Shown here piece by piece: positions 10,030 to 19,572 of a stretch of DNA of 44,627 bases. Position 1 is the stretch's first letter. Every line of letters starts with the position of its first letter. The translations under genes and the position numbers were made by a program. Origin of the DNA: Gemmobacter sp. (GTDB taxonomy: Bacteria > Pseudomonadota > Alphaproteobacteria > Rhodobacterales > Rhodobacteraceae); contig JAIRJX010000092.1 in NCBI GenBank assembly GCA_031260425.1, positions 1 through 44,627 of the forward strand, read 5' to 3'. Below the pieces are notes generated by a model, which worked only from the letters and a program-made list of their open reading frames with translations, searched no databases and was not told the DNA's origin.

Positions 10030-10205
10030 TGGGGGGCGGCACCCGACCGCGGGTGGGTGCTGAGGCGATTGTGGTCTGCACTTTGTGGCGCAACCACGCC
10101 TGTGCCCGATTCCCGCGCAGGTTCTCCCAAAGCGCCCGCCCTCGGGAGCGGTTGGCCGCCCGGCGGCGCTTCGCGCCTTGTTCCGGGCTTGGGTGGCGGG
10201 CTCAT
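10010..10205 (+). repeat. copy A of a diverged dispersed element
   Basis: Shares ordered blocks GCCGTCGAC, GACCGC-GGTGGG-GCT, TTGTGGTC, TGGCGC-ACC-CGCCTG, CCAAAGC, GCTTCGC, TTCCGGGCT with 35570-35755 (minus). Confidence 0.75.
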
Positions 10206-10373
10206 GCCCCGCTTGGGTAGAAGTGATACATGATCCCTCCAGCCGCCTGACCGCCGATCCGCCCAAGGCTGAACCGGCGACCCGGCACCGCCCGGAACCT
10301 CACCGACAGGACGAGGATACCTTCGCCGGAAGGTGCGCCCGACTCCGAGACCGGAGCCGGGCAGGATCCTCTG

Positions 10374-11105
10374 TCAGAGCACCGAAAGCGGCTGAAATAC
10401 CGGCCCGTCCGGGGTATCTGCGAAAAAGGCGGTCACGCCGAATACCGCGCGCATCAATTCCGGCGTCAGAACATCGGCGGGCGGGCCGGAGGCCACGACC
10501 CGCCCCGCATTCATCGCCACCAGCCGCGTGCAATAACGCGCCGCAAGCCCGAGGTCGTGTAACGAAGCCAGCACCGCCCGCCCTTCACCGGCCAGCGCGC
10601 GGAACACTTCCATGCTGCGGATCTGCTGCGCGGGGTCCAGCCCGGCAATCGGCTCATCCGCCAGCAGAAGCGGGGTTTCCTGTGCCAGCGCCCGGGCGAT
10701 CAGCGCGCGGGCCTGCTCGCCGCCCGAAAGCTCGGTCGCCCGGCGGTCAGCGAAGGCAGCAAGCCCGGTGCGCTCCAGCGCACGGGTGACCGCCGCCGCA
10801 TCACGCCCGCCCGCTTGCGCGCCAAGCCCCACCAGATGCGCGACCGGCACCGGCCAGGCGATCTCACGCGCCTGTGGCAACCAGGCTGCCCGGCGCGCCC
10901 GGCGCGCCGGCGGCAACGTTGCCAGATCACTGTAACCCCGCGCAGGAACGAGCCCGAGTGCTGCCCGCATCAGCGTGGTCTTGCCCGCGCCGTTCGGCCC
11001 GATCAGCCCGACGAACTCGCCCTCCGCGACGACAAGATCCGCGCCGTCCAGCACTAACCGGCCCCCCCGGCGCAGCATCAGCCCCTCGGCGCGAAGCAGC
11101 GTCAT
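10374..11105 (-). CDS. ABC transporter ATP-binding protein (iron siderophore/cobalamin class)
   Basis: Walker A GPNGAGKTTLM, signature ELSGGEQARALIARALAQ, Walker B LLLADEP. Confidence 0.93.
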   Translation of the reverse strand: MTLLRAEGLMLRRGGRLVLDGADLVVAEGEFVGLIGPNGAGKTTLMRAALGLVPARGYSDLATLPPARRARRAAWLPQAREIAWPVPVAHLVGLGAQAGGRDAAAVTRALERTGLAAFADRRATELSGGEQARALIARALAQETPLLLADEPIAGLDPAQQIRSMEVFRALAGEGRAVLASLHDLGLAARYCTRLVAMNAGRVVASGPPADVLTPELMRAVFGVTAFFADTPDGPVFQPLSVL

Positions 11106-12085
11106 GGCTCTCTCCGGCTGCGCCAGACGAGGTGCAGGAAGATCGGCGCGCCGACCAGCGCCATCAGCACCCCGAGCTTCAGGTCACGCCCCGGCAGGAT
11201 CAGCCGCACCGCGATATCCGCCGCCAGCACCAGCGCCGCGCCTCCGAGCGCCGCGGCAGGAAGCAGCCGCCCCGGTCGCGCACCAACCAGCGGGCGCAGG
11301 ACATGCGGCACCACAAGGCCCACGAAACCGATGGCCCCCGCCACCGCCGTCGAGGCGCCAACCGCCGCCGCCACCCCCAGAACCAGCATGAACCGCAACC
11401 GCTTCAGGTCGATCCCCCTCGAGACGGCGGCATCCTCGCCCAAGGTCAACGCCTCCAGCCCCCGGCCCAGGGTCGCGAGCGCAATCCAACCCAGCGCCAT
11501 CACCGGCAGGGCAATGGCGACATGCGCGAAGGAGCGGTCCGCCAGCGAACCCATCAGCCAGAACACGATGTCATTGGCAGCAAAAGGATTGGGCGAAAGG
11601 TTCAGCACCAGCGAAGTCAGCGCCGAGGCCAGCGCCGAAATGGCAACTCCGGCAAGGATCAGCGGTATGGTTCCCCCCGTCCCCGCCAGGCCGAGGATCA
11701 GAAGGACCGAGACCAGCGCCGCCGTCAGCGCGGCAAGCGGCAGGGCCAGCGCGAAGGTGGCGGCAAAGCCGGTCTGCAGGGCGATCACCGCCCCAAGCGC
11801 CGCCCCGGCAGAGACGCCGATCACGCCGGGCTCGGCCAGCGGATTGCGCAGATATCCTTGAAGCGCTGCCCCGGAGAGCCCAAGGCTCAGCCCCACCATC
11901 AGGCCGAGCAGGGCGCGCGGCAGCCGGATCTCGCGCATCACCAGCGTAAGCGGCCCGCCATCGTCGCGGACCAGCGCCTGCAGGCTTGCCCCGGGGCCAA
12001 CGGCGGCAGGACCCACCAGCAGCGAGCTCGCGAACAGCACAAGGCACAACAGGACCAGCAGGACCAGCAGGCGAAGCCGGCTCAT
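11102..12085 (-). CDS. FecCD/BtuC-family ABC transporter permease
   Basis: 327 aa, multi-TM; GLSLGLSGAALQGYLRNPLAEPGVIGVSAGAALGAV and GFVGLVVPHVLRPLVGARPGRLLPAAALGGA motifs; 4-bp overlap with the ATPase gene. Confidence 0.95.
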   Translation of the reverse strand: MSRLRLLVLLVLLCLVLFASSLLVGPAAVGPGASLQALVRDDGGPLTLVMREIRLPRALLGLMVGLSLGLSGAALQGYLRNPLAEPGVIGVSAGAALGAVIALQTGFAATFALALPLAALTAALVSVLLILGLAGTGGTIPLILAGVAISALASALTSLVLNLSPNPFAANDIVFWLMGSLADRSFAHVAIALPVMALGWIALATLGRGLEALTLGEDAAVSRGIDLKRLRFMLVLGVAAAVGASTAVAGAIGFVGLVVPHVLRPLVGARPGRLLPAAALGGAALVLAADIAVRLILPGRDLKLGVLMALVGAPIFLHLVWRSRREP

Positions 12086-12888
12086 CCCGCCTCCCGCAGC
12101 CGGGCCAGCCGCTCCACGGTATCAAGCACCGCCGGCAGACCGCAGAGCCAGTCGCGGTCATCGATCTCGACCTTGCGGGAGGGCAGAGCGGCCAGCGCCG
12201 GATGCAGCAGGATGTCCTCGGCCCGCGAGCGGCCAGGATAGCGGGCGCCGGTGATCAGCAGATCCGGCTCCGCCATCAGCAGGAGTTCCAGGGGAAGCAT
12301 CCCGCCCGAGGCAAGCCCCAGCCGCCCGGACAGATCCTCGTACCCCGCCGCGCGCACCGTGTCGCCCGGCAGGCTCTCGTCACCGGCCATATAGCCATTC
12401 GCCGCATAGGTCGCGGCCAGCGGCCGGGGTCCGCCTTCCTGTCGCAGTGCTGCCAGCCGGTCGTCGAAAGCCGCTGCCATGGCCTCCGCCGCTGCCTCGC
12501 GATGCAAAAGGCGCCCCATCTCCAGAAGCGCCGCCCGCACATCGTCCAGCGAACGTGCCTGTTCGATCGTCGCCACCCGCACGCCGAGCCGGCGCAGCAT
12601 CTCTACCGTGGCGCGGCCGGAATAGCTGTCGGCCAGCACCAGATCGGGGTGCAGCAGATAAATCTCCTCAGCCAGCCCGCGCAGCACCGGCCAGCGCTGC
12701 GCCTCCGCCGCCATCAGCGAAGATCGCGGATCGCGGGCGAGCCAGGACACCGCCAGCAACTGCCCCGGCGCTGCCAGCGCCATGGCGAGCTGATCGGTGC
12801 AGAGGTTCATCGAGACCACCCGCGCCGGCGCCTCCTCCGCCGCAGCCGGCGCACAAAGCGCCAGCGCGAGGGCCAGCGGTTTCAGCAC
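12082..12888 (-). CDS. periplasmic substrate-binding protein (BtuF/FhuD-like)
   Basis: 268 aa, GTG start at 12888, signal-peptide-like MLKPLALALALCAPAAA, RVVSMNLCTDQLAMAL...HPDLVLADSYSG; 4-bp overlap with the permease gene. Confidence 0.9.
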   Translation of the reverse strand: MLKPLALALALCAPAAAEEAPARVVSMNLCTDQLAMALAAPGQLLAVSWLARDPRSSLMAAEAQRWPVLRGLAEEIYLLHPDLVLADSYSGRATVEMLRRLGVRVATIEQARSLDDVRAALLEMGRLLHREAAAEAMAAAFDDRLAALRQEGGPRPLAATYAANGYMAGDESLPGDTVRAAGYEDLSGRLGLASGGMLPLELLLMAEPDLLITGARYPGRSRAEDILLHPALAALPSRKVEIDDRDWLCGLPAVLDTVERLARLREAG

Positions 12889-12891
12889 CGT

Positions 12892-14196
12892 TCAGCGCCC
12901 GACGCCGACATAGGTTTCAAACCCCGCTGACAGCACCTCGTCGCGATCATAGATGTTGCGCAGGTCGGCCATGCGCGGACGCGCCATCTTGCGGGCAAGC
13001 TTGCCCAGATCCAGCGCGCGGAACTCGTTCCACTCGGTCAGGATCACGATGAGGTCCGAGCCCTGCGCCGCCCCATAGGCGCTTTCCATCCATTTCACAC
13101 CGGGCAGCAGCGCCTCACCCTCGCGCCGTCCCTCGGGATCAACCACGCGCACCCGCGCGCCCGCGCCCACCAACGCCGGAACGATGGTAAGCGAGGGCGC
13201 GTCGCGCATGTCGTCGGTATTGGGCTTGAAGGTGACGCCGAGCACGGTGATCACCTTGTCGCGCAACACGCCATCGCAGAGATCCTCCAGCTTCCCGATC
13301 ATGCGGTGCTTGATCTCTTCATTCACCCGGATCACCGTTTCGGTGATCTGCATCGGCACCGCATGCTCCTGCCCGATCCGGGCCAGCGCCTTGGTATCCT
13401 TGGGGAAGCATGACCCGCCATAGCCGGGCCCGGCGTGAAGGAACTTCGCCCCGATCCGTGCATCCATACCGATGCCCTGGCTCACCGCACGCACATCCGC
13501 CCCCACCCGCTCGCAGAGCGAGGCGATCTCGTTGATGAAAGTGATTTTGGTGGCGAGGAAGGCATTGGCCGCATATTTGATCATCTCGGCGGATTCGAGG
13601 TTGGTATAGACCACCGGGTAGTCGCGCAGCGACAGCGGGCGGTAGACATCCTGCATCACCTTGCGGGCGCGCTTGGTCTCGACCCCGACCACCACCCGGT
13701 CGGGGCGCATGAAATCATCGATCGCCGCGCCCTCGCGCAGGAATTCGGGGTTGGAGGCCACGTCGAACGGCTTGCCGCCCGCCGTCTTCGCCACCGCCTC
13801 GGCCACCTTGCGATTGGTACCCACGGGCACCGTGGATTTGGTAACGATCACCGCATAGCCGGCCAGCGCTGCGCCGATCTCCTCGGCTGCGGCCATCACA
13901 TAGGTCAGATCGGCATGGCCGTCGCCGCGCCGTGTAGGGGTGCCGACCGCGATGAACACCGCCTCCGCCCCGGCCACCGCCTCCACCAGATCGAGCGTGA
14001 ACGAGAGTCGCCCCGCCGCCACGTTCTTCGCCATCAACTGATCGAGACCCGGTTCGTAGATCGGCACCTCGCCGGCATGCAGCTTCGCGATCTTCGCCGG
14101 ATCCTTGTCGACGCAGACCACATCATGTCCGAAATCCGAAAAGCATACGCCGGAGACCAGCCCGACATAGCCCGTTCCAATCATCGCAATCTTCAT
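12892..14196 (-). CDS. ugd: UDP-glucose 6-dehydrogenase
   Basis: MKIAMIGTGYVGLVSGVCFSDFGHDV, GPGYGGSCFPKDTKAL catalytic Cys motif. Confidence 0.97.
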   Translation of the reverse strand: MKIAMIGTGYVGLVSGVCFSDFGHDVVCVDKDPAKIAKLHAGEVPIYEPGLDQLMAKNVAAGRLSFTLDLVEAVAGAEAVFIAVGTPTRRGDGHADLTYVMAAAEEIGAALAGYAVIVTKSTVPVGTNRKVAEAVAKTAGGKPFDVASNPEFLREGAAIDDFMRPDRVVVGVETKRARKVMQDVYRPLSLRDYPVVYTNLESAEMIKYAANAFLATKITFINEIASLCERVGADVRAVSQGIGMDARIGAKFLHAGPGYGGSCFPKDTKALARIGQEHAVPMQITETVIRVNEEIKHRMIGKLEDLCDGVLRDKVITVLGVTFKPNTDDMRDAPSLTIVPALVGAGARVRVVDPEGRREGEALLPGVKWMESAYGAAQGSDLIVILTEWNEFRALDLGKLARKMARPRMADLRNIYDRDEVLSAGFETYVGVGR

Positions 14197-14315
14197 GTTC
14201 CAGCCTGTCTATCCGGGGCCATACTCATAGCCGTTCTTGGCCCGAGGATTTCGCCCTGTCAAACCGACTCGGGATGATCCGGTGCGAAAACCGGACGTCT
14301 ATTGGCGCCCGACCG

Positions 14316-14339
14316 CAAAAAATCCGGCCTATCGCCGGC
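14316..14339 (-). terminator. putative intrinsic terminator downstream of the deacetylase-family gene
   Basis: Minus strand CCGGC-GATAG-GCCGG followed by ATTTTTT. Confidence 0.6.
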
Positions 14340-14498
14340 TTTGCGGGCAGCAGATGAGGTTCAGGGGCTTCCGATTTCCGTCACATGGAACGCCGTGAAC
14401 CGTATCCGGCCGTCGCGCGGCTCGGCGATGCGGCCATGACGCCCGCATTCGCTCATGCACCGAGATTTCCGGCCAGACCGGCTGACCGGAGATCGGGA

Positions 14499-15527
14499 TC
14501 ATGCCAATTGAAATCCTTTCAGCACGCTGGCTACATTGTCGCCGATGGCGGCGATGGCATAACCACCTTCCATGACAAACAGCGTGGGCAGGCCAAGCCG
14601 ACCGATGCGGCGGCCGATCTCGGCAAAATCCGCACCTTGCAGCCTGAACCGCGAAATCGGGTCGCCCTCGAAAGCGTCGACCCCGAGCGAGACCACCAAC
14701 CGCTCCGGCGCAAAGGCACGGATACGCAGCAGCGCCTGCTCCATCGCCCCGCCCCAGGCCGAGAAATCCGATCCCCAGGGCAAAGGCAGGTTCAGGTTGG
14801 CCCCGAGCCCATCCCCCTCGCCCCGCTCATCGGCGAAACCGATATAGTAAGGGTATTCCTGTATCGGATCGGCATGGATCGATACCGTCAGCACATCACC
14901 CCGGTCATAGAAGATGTCCTGCGTGCCGTTGCCGTGGTGATAGTCGACATCCAGCACCGCGACACGGCCCGCCCCCGCATCTCGGAACCACTGGGCAGCG
15001 ACGGCGGCGTTGTTCAGAAAGCAATAGCCGCCGAAATAATCGCGCCCGGCATGATGGCCCGGCGGGCGGCAAAGCGCAAAACCCGCATTCTCGCCGCCTT
15101 CGATCAGGCCGGCCGCCGTCAACGCGCAATCGACCGCGGCCCGCGCGGCGGCCCAGGTGCCCTGCAGGATCGGGCTGCTCATGTCCACGGCATAGCGTCC
15201 CAGTTCGGCGCCGGGCCGGACGGTCGGGATCATCCGCGTCCGGCGCGGTGGCCAGATATTCGGATAAGCCGGGATGTCACCCACCTCGTTCACCCAGCCA
15301 TCCCGGAAGGTTTCCAGAAAGCGCACGAAGCCCGCGTCATGCACCGCAAGAACCGGGGCCAGATCGAAACATCCGGGGGCAATCACCGGCCCCAACCCGG
15401 CCCGGCGCACGGCATCCAGCACCAACTCGGCACGACGCGGAATCTCGAAGGCATCGACCCACTTCCCGCGATAGAATTCGGTCTCGACACTTTGCAGGGC
15501 ATGAAGTTCGGAAAAGACGGTTTTCAT
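14499..15527 (-). CDS. histone deacetylase family protein / acetylpolyamine amidohydrolase-like
   Basis: ATG at 15527 (MKTVFSELHALQSVETEFYRGKWVDAFEIPRR); CRPPGHHAGRDYFGGYCFLNNAAVAAQ, VAVLDVDYHHGNGTQDIFY. Confidence 0.93.
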   Translation of the reverse strand: MKTVFSELHALQSVETEFYRGKWVDAFEIPRRAELVLDAVRRAGLGPVIAPGCFDLAPVLAVHDAGFVRFLETFRDGWVNEVGDIPAYPNIWPPRRTRMIPTVRPGAELGRYAVDMSSPILQGTWAAARAAVDCALTAAGLIEGGENAGFALCRPPGHHAGRDYFGGYCFLNNAAVAAQWFRDAGAGRVAVLDVDYHHGNGTQDIFYDRGDVLTVSIHADPIQEYPYYIGFADERGEGDGLGANLNLPLPWGSDFSAWGGAMEQALLRIRAFAPERLVVSLGVDAFEGDPISRFRLQGADFAEIGRRIGRLGLPTLFVMEGGYAIAAIGDNVASVLKGFQLA

Positions 15528-15644
15528 GGCAAGCTCCTCTGAACGGCAGGGAGGGGCGGGTTTCGAGGGGCCGCACCGACCGCCGCCTCGCGGGCAGGGC
15601 CGGCAGGTCTTCTCAGAACCCCGAGATATATCCAAGTCATTTCA

Positions 15645-15662
15645 TGATTGATCGGTCAATCA
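15645..15662. promoter_or_regulatory. candidate TetR/BetI-type operator
   Basis: TGATTGA-TCGG-TCAATCA, perfect 7-bp arms, 118 bp upstream of the deacetylase-family gene start. Confidence 0.5.
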
Positions 15663-15989
15663 ATTTGTTGACGGGTTCGCATTTCCAAATAGATGAGCCG
15701 TATTGGGGCAGCAGCGGGCGCACCCCTTTCGGGTCAACCATCAGAACCCGAAAAAGCGATCCATGACAACGGGATTTGACGGGATGAATCATCTCGTCGC
15801 GCGACCACTGATGGCAAACCGCAGTTGCCCTTGGTTTCGCACCATTCGCGGAAGACGATCAGGCGCATCCTGAGCATCTTCCAATCCGCTGCCGCATCGA
15901 TCCTCAGCCGCCCCCTGCGCTCTATCATGGGCTGCATGGGCCCTGACACGAAACCCGCCCCTTGGAGCCGCTGCAACTGGTCGAGGGCC

Positions 15990-16125
15990 GGCCCTTGCCG
16001 ACCAGCTTCCGGGTGGACGCAGCGTGTGGCCATCGCGTGTGCCACTGCCGTGGCCCCCGAGTTGATCATCTGCGACGAGATCCCTTCGGCACTGGACAAG
16101 GTAGTGCGGGCCGAGGTGCTGCGGA
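15990..16125 (+). pseudogene. peptide-type ABC transporter ATPase fragment
   Basis: Plus frame WTQRVAIACATAVAPELIICDEIPSALDKVVRAEVL matches the signature/Walker B/D-loop pattern (QRVAIARALA..PELLICDEPTSALD). Confidence 0.65.
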
Positions 16126-16535
16126 TGGCCGAGATGGACGATTCGCTGAAGGAACGTATCGCCGGGCTCAAGGCGATCCGGGAACAGGCCAAGGCCGACG
16201 CCGAGCGGGCGCAGGCCGCGCTCGACAACAGTGGCAGTCAGGCCGTCACGCCCGACATGGTCAGGAAATTCGCACGCACCGCCCGCGAGCGCATCCGGCT
16301 GGAAGGGGGCGGCTACCGCCGCGATCACTTGCGCGCGCTCGCCCAGCGGGTTGAGGTGGCCGACAAGGAAGTGCGGATCATGGGGTCGAAGTCAGAACTG
16401 CTGCGAACCCTTGTCGCCGCCCAAGGCGGGCAATCGGCGGCAATCGGCGTTCGCAGTTCTGTTCTGAAGTGGCGCACCCAGCACGATTCGAACGTGCGGC
16501 CTTTGCCTTCGGAGGGCAACGCTCTATCCAGCTGA
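16126..16535 (+). pseudogene. large serine recombinase C-terminal fragment, reading through the tRNA-Arg antisense
   Basis: MDDSLKERIAGLKAIREQAKADAERAQAALDNSGSQAVTPDMVRKFARTARERIRLEGGGYRRDHLRALAQRVEVADKEVRIMGSKSELLRTLVAA...KWRTQHDSNVRPLPSEGNALSS*; the last ~22 codons lie in tRNA sequence. Confidence 0.75.
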
Positions 16536-16546
16536 GCTATGGGTGC
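16470..16546 (-). tRNA. tRNA-Arg(CCG), CCA encoded
   Basis: GCACCCATAGCTCAGCTGGATAGAGCGTTGCCCTCCGAAGGCAAAGGCCGCACGTTCGAATCGTGCTGGGTGCGCCA; 7-bp acceptor stem, anticodon loop CTCCGAA, T-loop TTCGAAT. Confidence 0.97.
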
Positions 16547-16555
16547 TTTGCGGCT

Positions 16556-16584
16556 TGCATAGACCAAGCCGACTGAGGCCGCAA
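16556..16584 (-). promoter_or_regulatory. sigma70-like promoter of tRNA-Arg
   Basis: Minus strand TTGCGG-N17-TATGCA, 9 nt upstream of the mature tRNA 5' end. Confidence 0.6.
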
Positions 16585-16592
16585 CCGGGAAA

Positions 16593-17812
<1,220 letters not shown>

Positions 17813-17813
<1 letters not shown>

Positions 17814-18298
17814 CAGGACATCCCGGTTTCGGCCACCATCAGCGTGGTCAGCCACTGGAAGAGGAAGGCGGCGAAGGTGAGGCCACCGGCGCACCACAGT
17901 TGCGGCCCCGGCCCGATCAGCCCGGCGACGATACCGCTCAGCAGCAGGAAGGGCGTGACCGTCACCAGCGCCCAGAACAGCGCCATCCGCGCGCCATACC
18001 AGCCCCCCCTTCCGCCGAAGGTACGTGCAACCAGATGTGACAGGGCGGCGAGCGTATAAAGCAGCGGGATCGCCGCCAGCAGGCCCAGCGCGGTGCCAAG
18101 GATCTGCGGCGGAACCGGAACCTTTGGGTCCAGCGCGCTGACACGTGCCGCTGCCGGATAGCGCGAGATCAGCGCTATCAGCAGGAAAACGCAAAGCAAG
18201 CTGAAGGCGAAAGCCTCCGACCGCCCCCGCGCCAGATGCCGACGGAAGACCGCGCGTGGGCGCCGCCAGCTTTCCATGATATCCGACGTAACCGCCAT
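17813..18298 (-). CDS. YIP1-family integral membrane protein
   Basis: 161 aa, ~5 hydrophobic segments, between sufD and sufS, overlapping sufS start. Confidence 0.7.
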
Positions 18299-19572
18299 TA
18301 CCTGTCGTGCCGGGCGAGCCAGCCCTCCAGCCGCAGCCGGATATCCGCCGCGATCGTCTCATCCTCGATCTCGCCGATCGCTTCGGCCAGGAAGGCCAGC
18401 ACCAACAGCGATTGCGCCTGCCGAAGCGGCACTCCGCGCGATCGAAGATAGTAAAGCGCCGTCTCGTCGATGGCGCCGGAGGTCGAGCCATGCGAGCATT
18501 TCACGTCATCGGCATAGATTTCCAGTTCGGGCTTGGCCAGGAACTGCGAAGCCTCATCCAGCAGCAGGCTTTGCGAGATCTGGTAGCCGTCGGTCTTCTG
18601 CGCACCGGGCTGCACCAGGATCTTGCCCTGGAAAACGCCGACCGCGCCGTTCTTCAGCACCTTCTTGAACACCTGCCGGCTCTCGCAACGCTCCGCCGCA
18701 TGGGTCACGAACACCGTGTCGTCATGGTGGAAGGCGCCGTCGCCCACTGCTGCCCCTGCAACATGCGCCACCGCACCGTCACCGGCCAGTTCCAGCACCG
18801 CCTCGTTGCGGGTCAGCACCCCGTTGGCGCTGAGGGTGAAGCTCTTGAACAGCGCGCCGCCCCCCAGCCGGGCAAAGATATGGGTCACCGCGCGGCGCTC
18901 ATGATCGCGCCCCTGCGTGCGGACATGATGGAAGCGGGCGTCCTCGGCAAGCTCGACCTCCAGCACCGCGTTGAGCCGCGCCGCCGCCGGGCCATTTTCC
19001 AGAAGCGTGAGCTCCGCCCCCGCTTCCAGCTTCACGCAATGGTGCAGGATCGCGTCAGAACTGTCGGACCGGTGCAGATAGACCAGCGAGACCGGCTTTT
19101 CGGCCTTGCCGGTGACCCGGATCAACACACCCTCCACCGCCGCCGCGGTGTTGAGCGCGGCGAAAGGACGCGGCACCGGGCTTTGGCCGCGCGCCTCGAG
19201 CACACCGTAAAGCCCCTGTGCCCAGTGGATATCCGCCGATTGGCGGCTCAGCAATTCCACCCCGGCCGCTTCCGGATCATCCGACTGCGCCGGATCGAAC
19301 ACGCCGTCGACGAAGACCAGTTTCACCCGGTCGAGCCCGCCAAACACCACCGGCTCATCCGAGGCATCGAACAGCGCCGCCCGCTGCGGTGCAGGCTGGT
19401 TGAGCGTCGCCGCATCGGTATAGCGCCAGTATTCATCGCGCCGCCCCGGTAACCCCATGGCCCGGAGCCGCGCCGCCGCCGCGCGCCGTGCCGCAGCCGT
19501 CCACCCCGTCTGCGGCTGGCCAAGTGCATCAAGCCGCAGCGCCGCAGCGTCAAGTTTCGCCTGCGCCACCAT
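18298..19572 (-). CDS. sufD: Fe-S cluster assembly protein SufD
   Basis: CSHGSTSGAIDETALYYLRSRGVP motif, GRRDEYWRYTD N-terminal motif. Confidence 0.96.
   Translation of the reverse strand: MVAQAKLDAAALRLDALGQPQTGWTAAARRAAAARLRAMGLPGRRDEYWRYTDAATLNQPAPQRAALFDASDEPVVFGGLDRVKLVFVDGVFDPAQSDDPEAAGVELLSRQSADIHWAQGLYGVLEARGQSPVPRPFAALNTAAAVEGVLIRVTGKAEKPVSLVYLHRSDSSDAILHHCVKLEAGAELTLLENGPAAARLNAVLEVELAEDARFHHVRTQGRDHERRAVTHIFARLGGGALFKSFTLSANGVLTRNEAVLELAGDGAVAHVAGAAVGDGAFHHDDTVFVTHAAERCESRQVFKKVLKNGAVGVFQGKILVQPGAQKTDGYQISQSLLLDEASQFLAKPELEIYADDVKCSHGSTSGAIDETALYYLRSRGVPLRQAQSLLVLAFLAEAIGEIEDETIAADIRLRLEGWLARHDR

Noticed and set aside
10302-10376. Cobalamin riboswitch for the importer operon
   Set aside because: A CTCCGAGACCGGAGCC segment superficially recalls the B12-box region, but it lies downstream of the operon, lacks the full core and is in the wrong place to control it
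10874-12241. 455-aa plus ORF opposite the ABC permease
   Set aside because: Low-complexity R/Q/H-rich antisense translation
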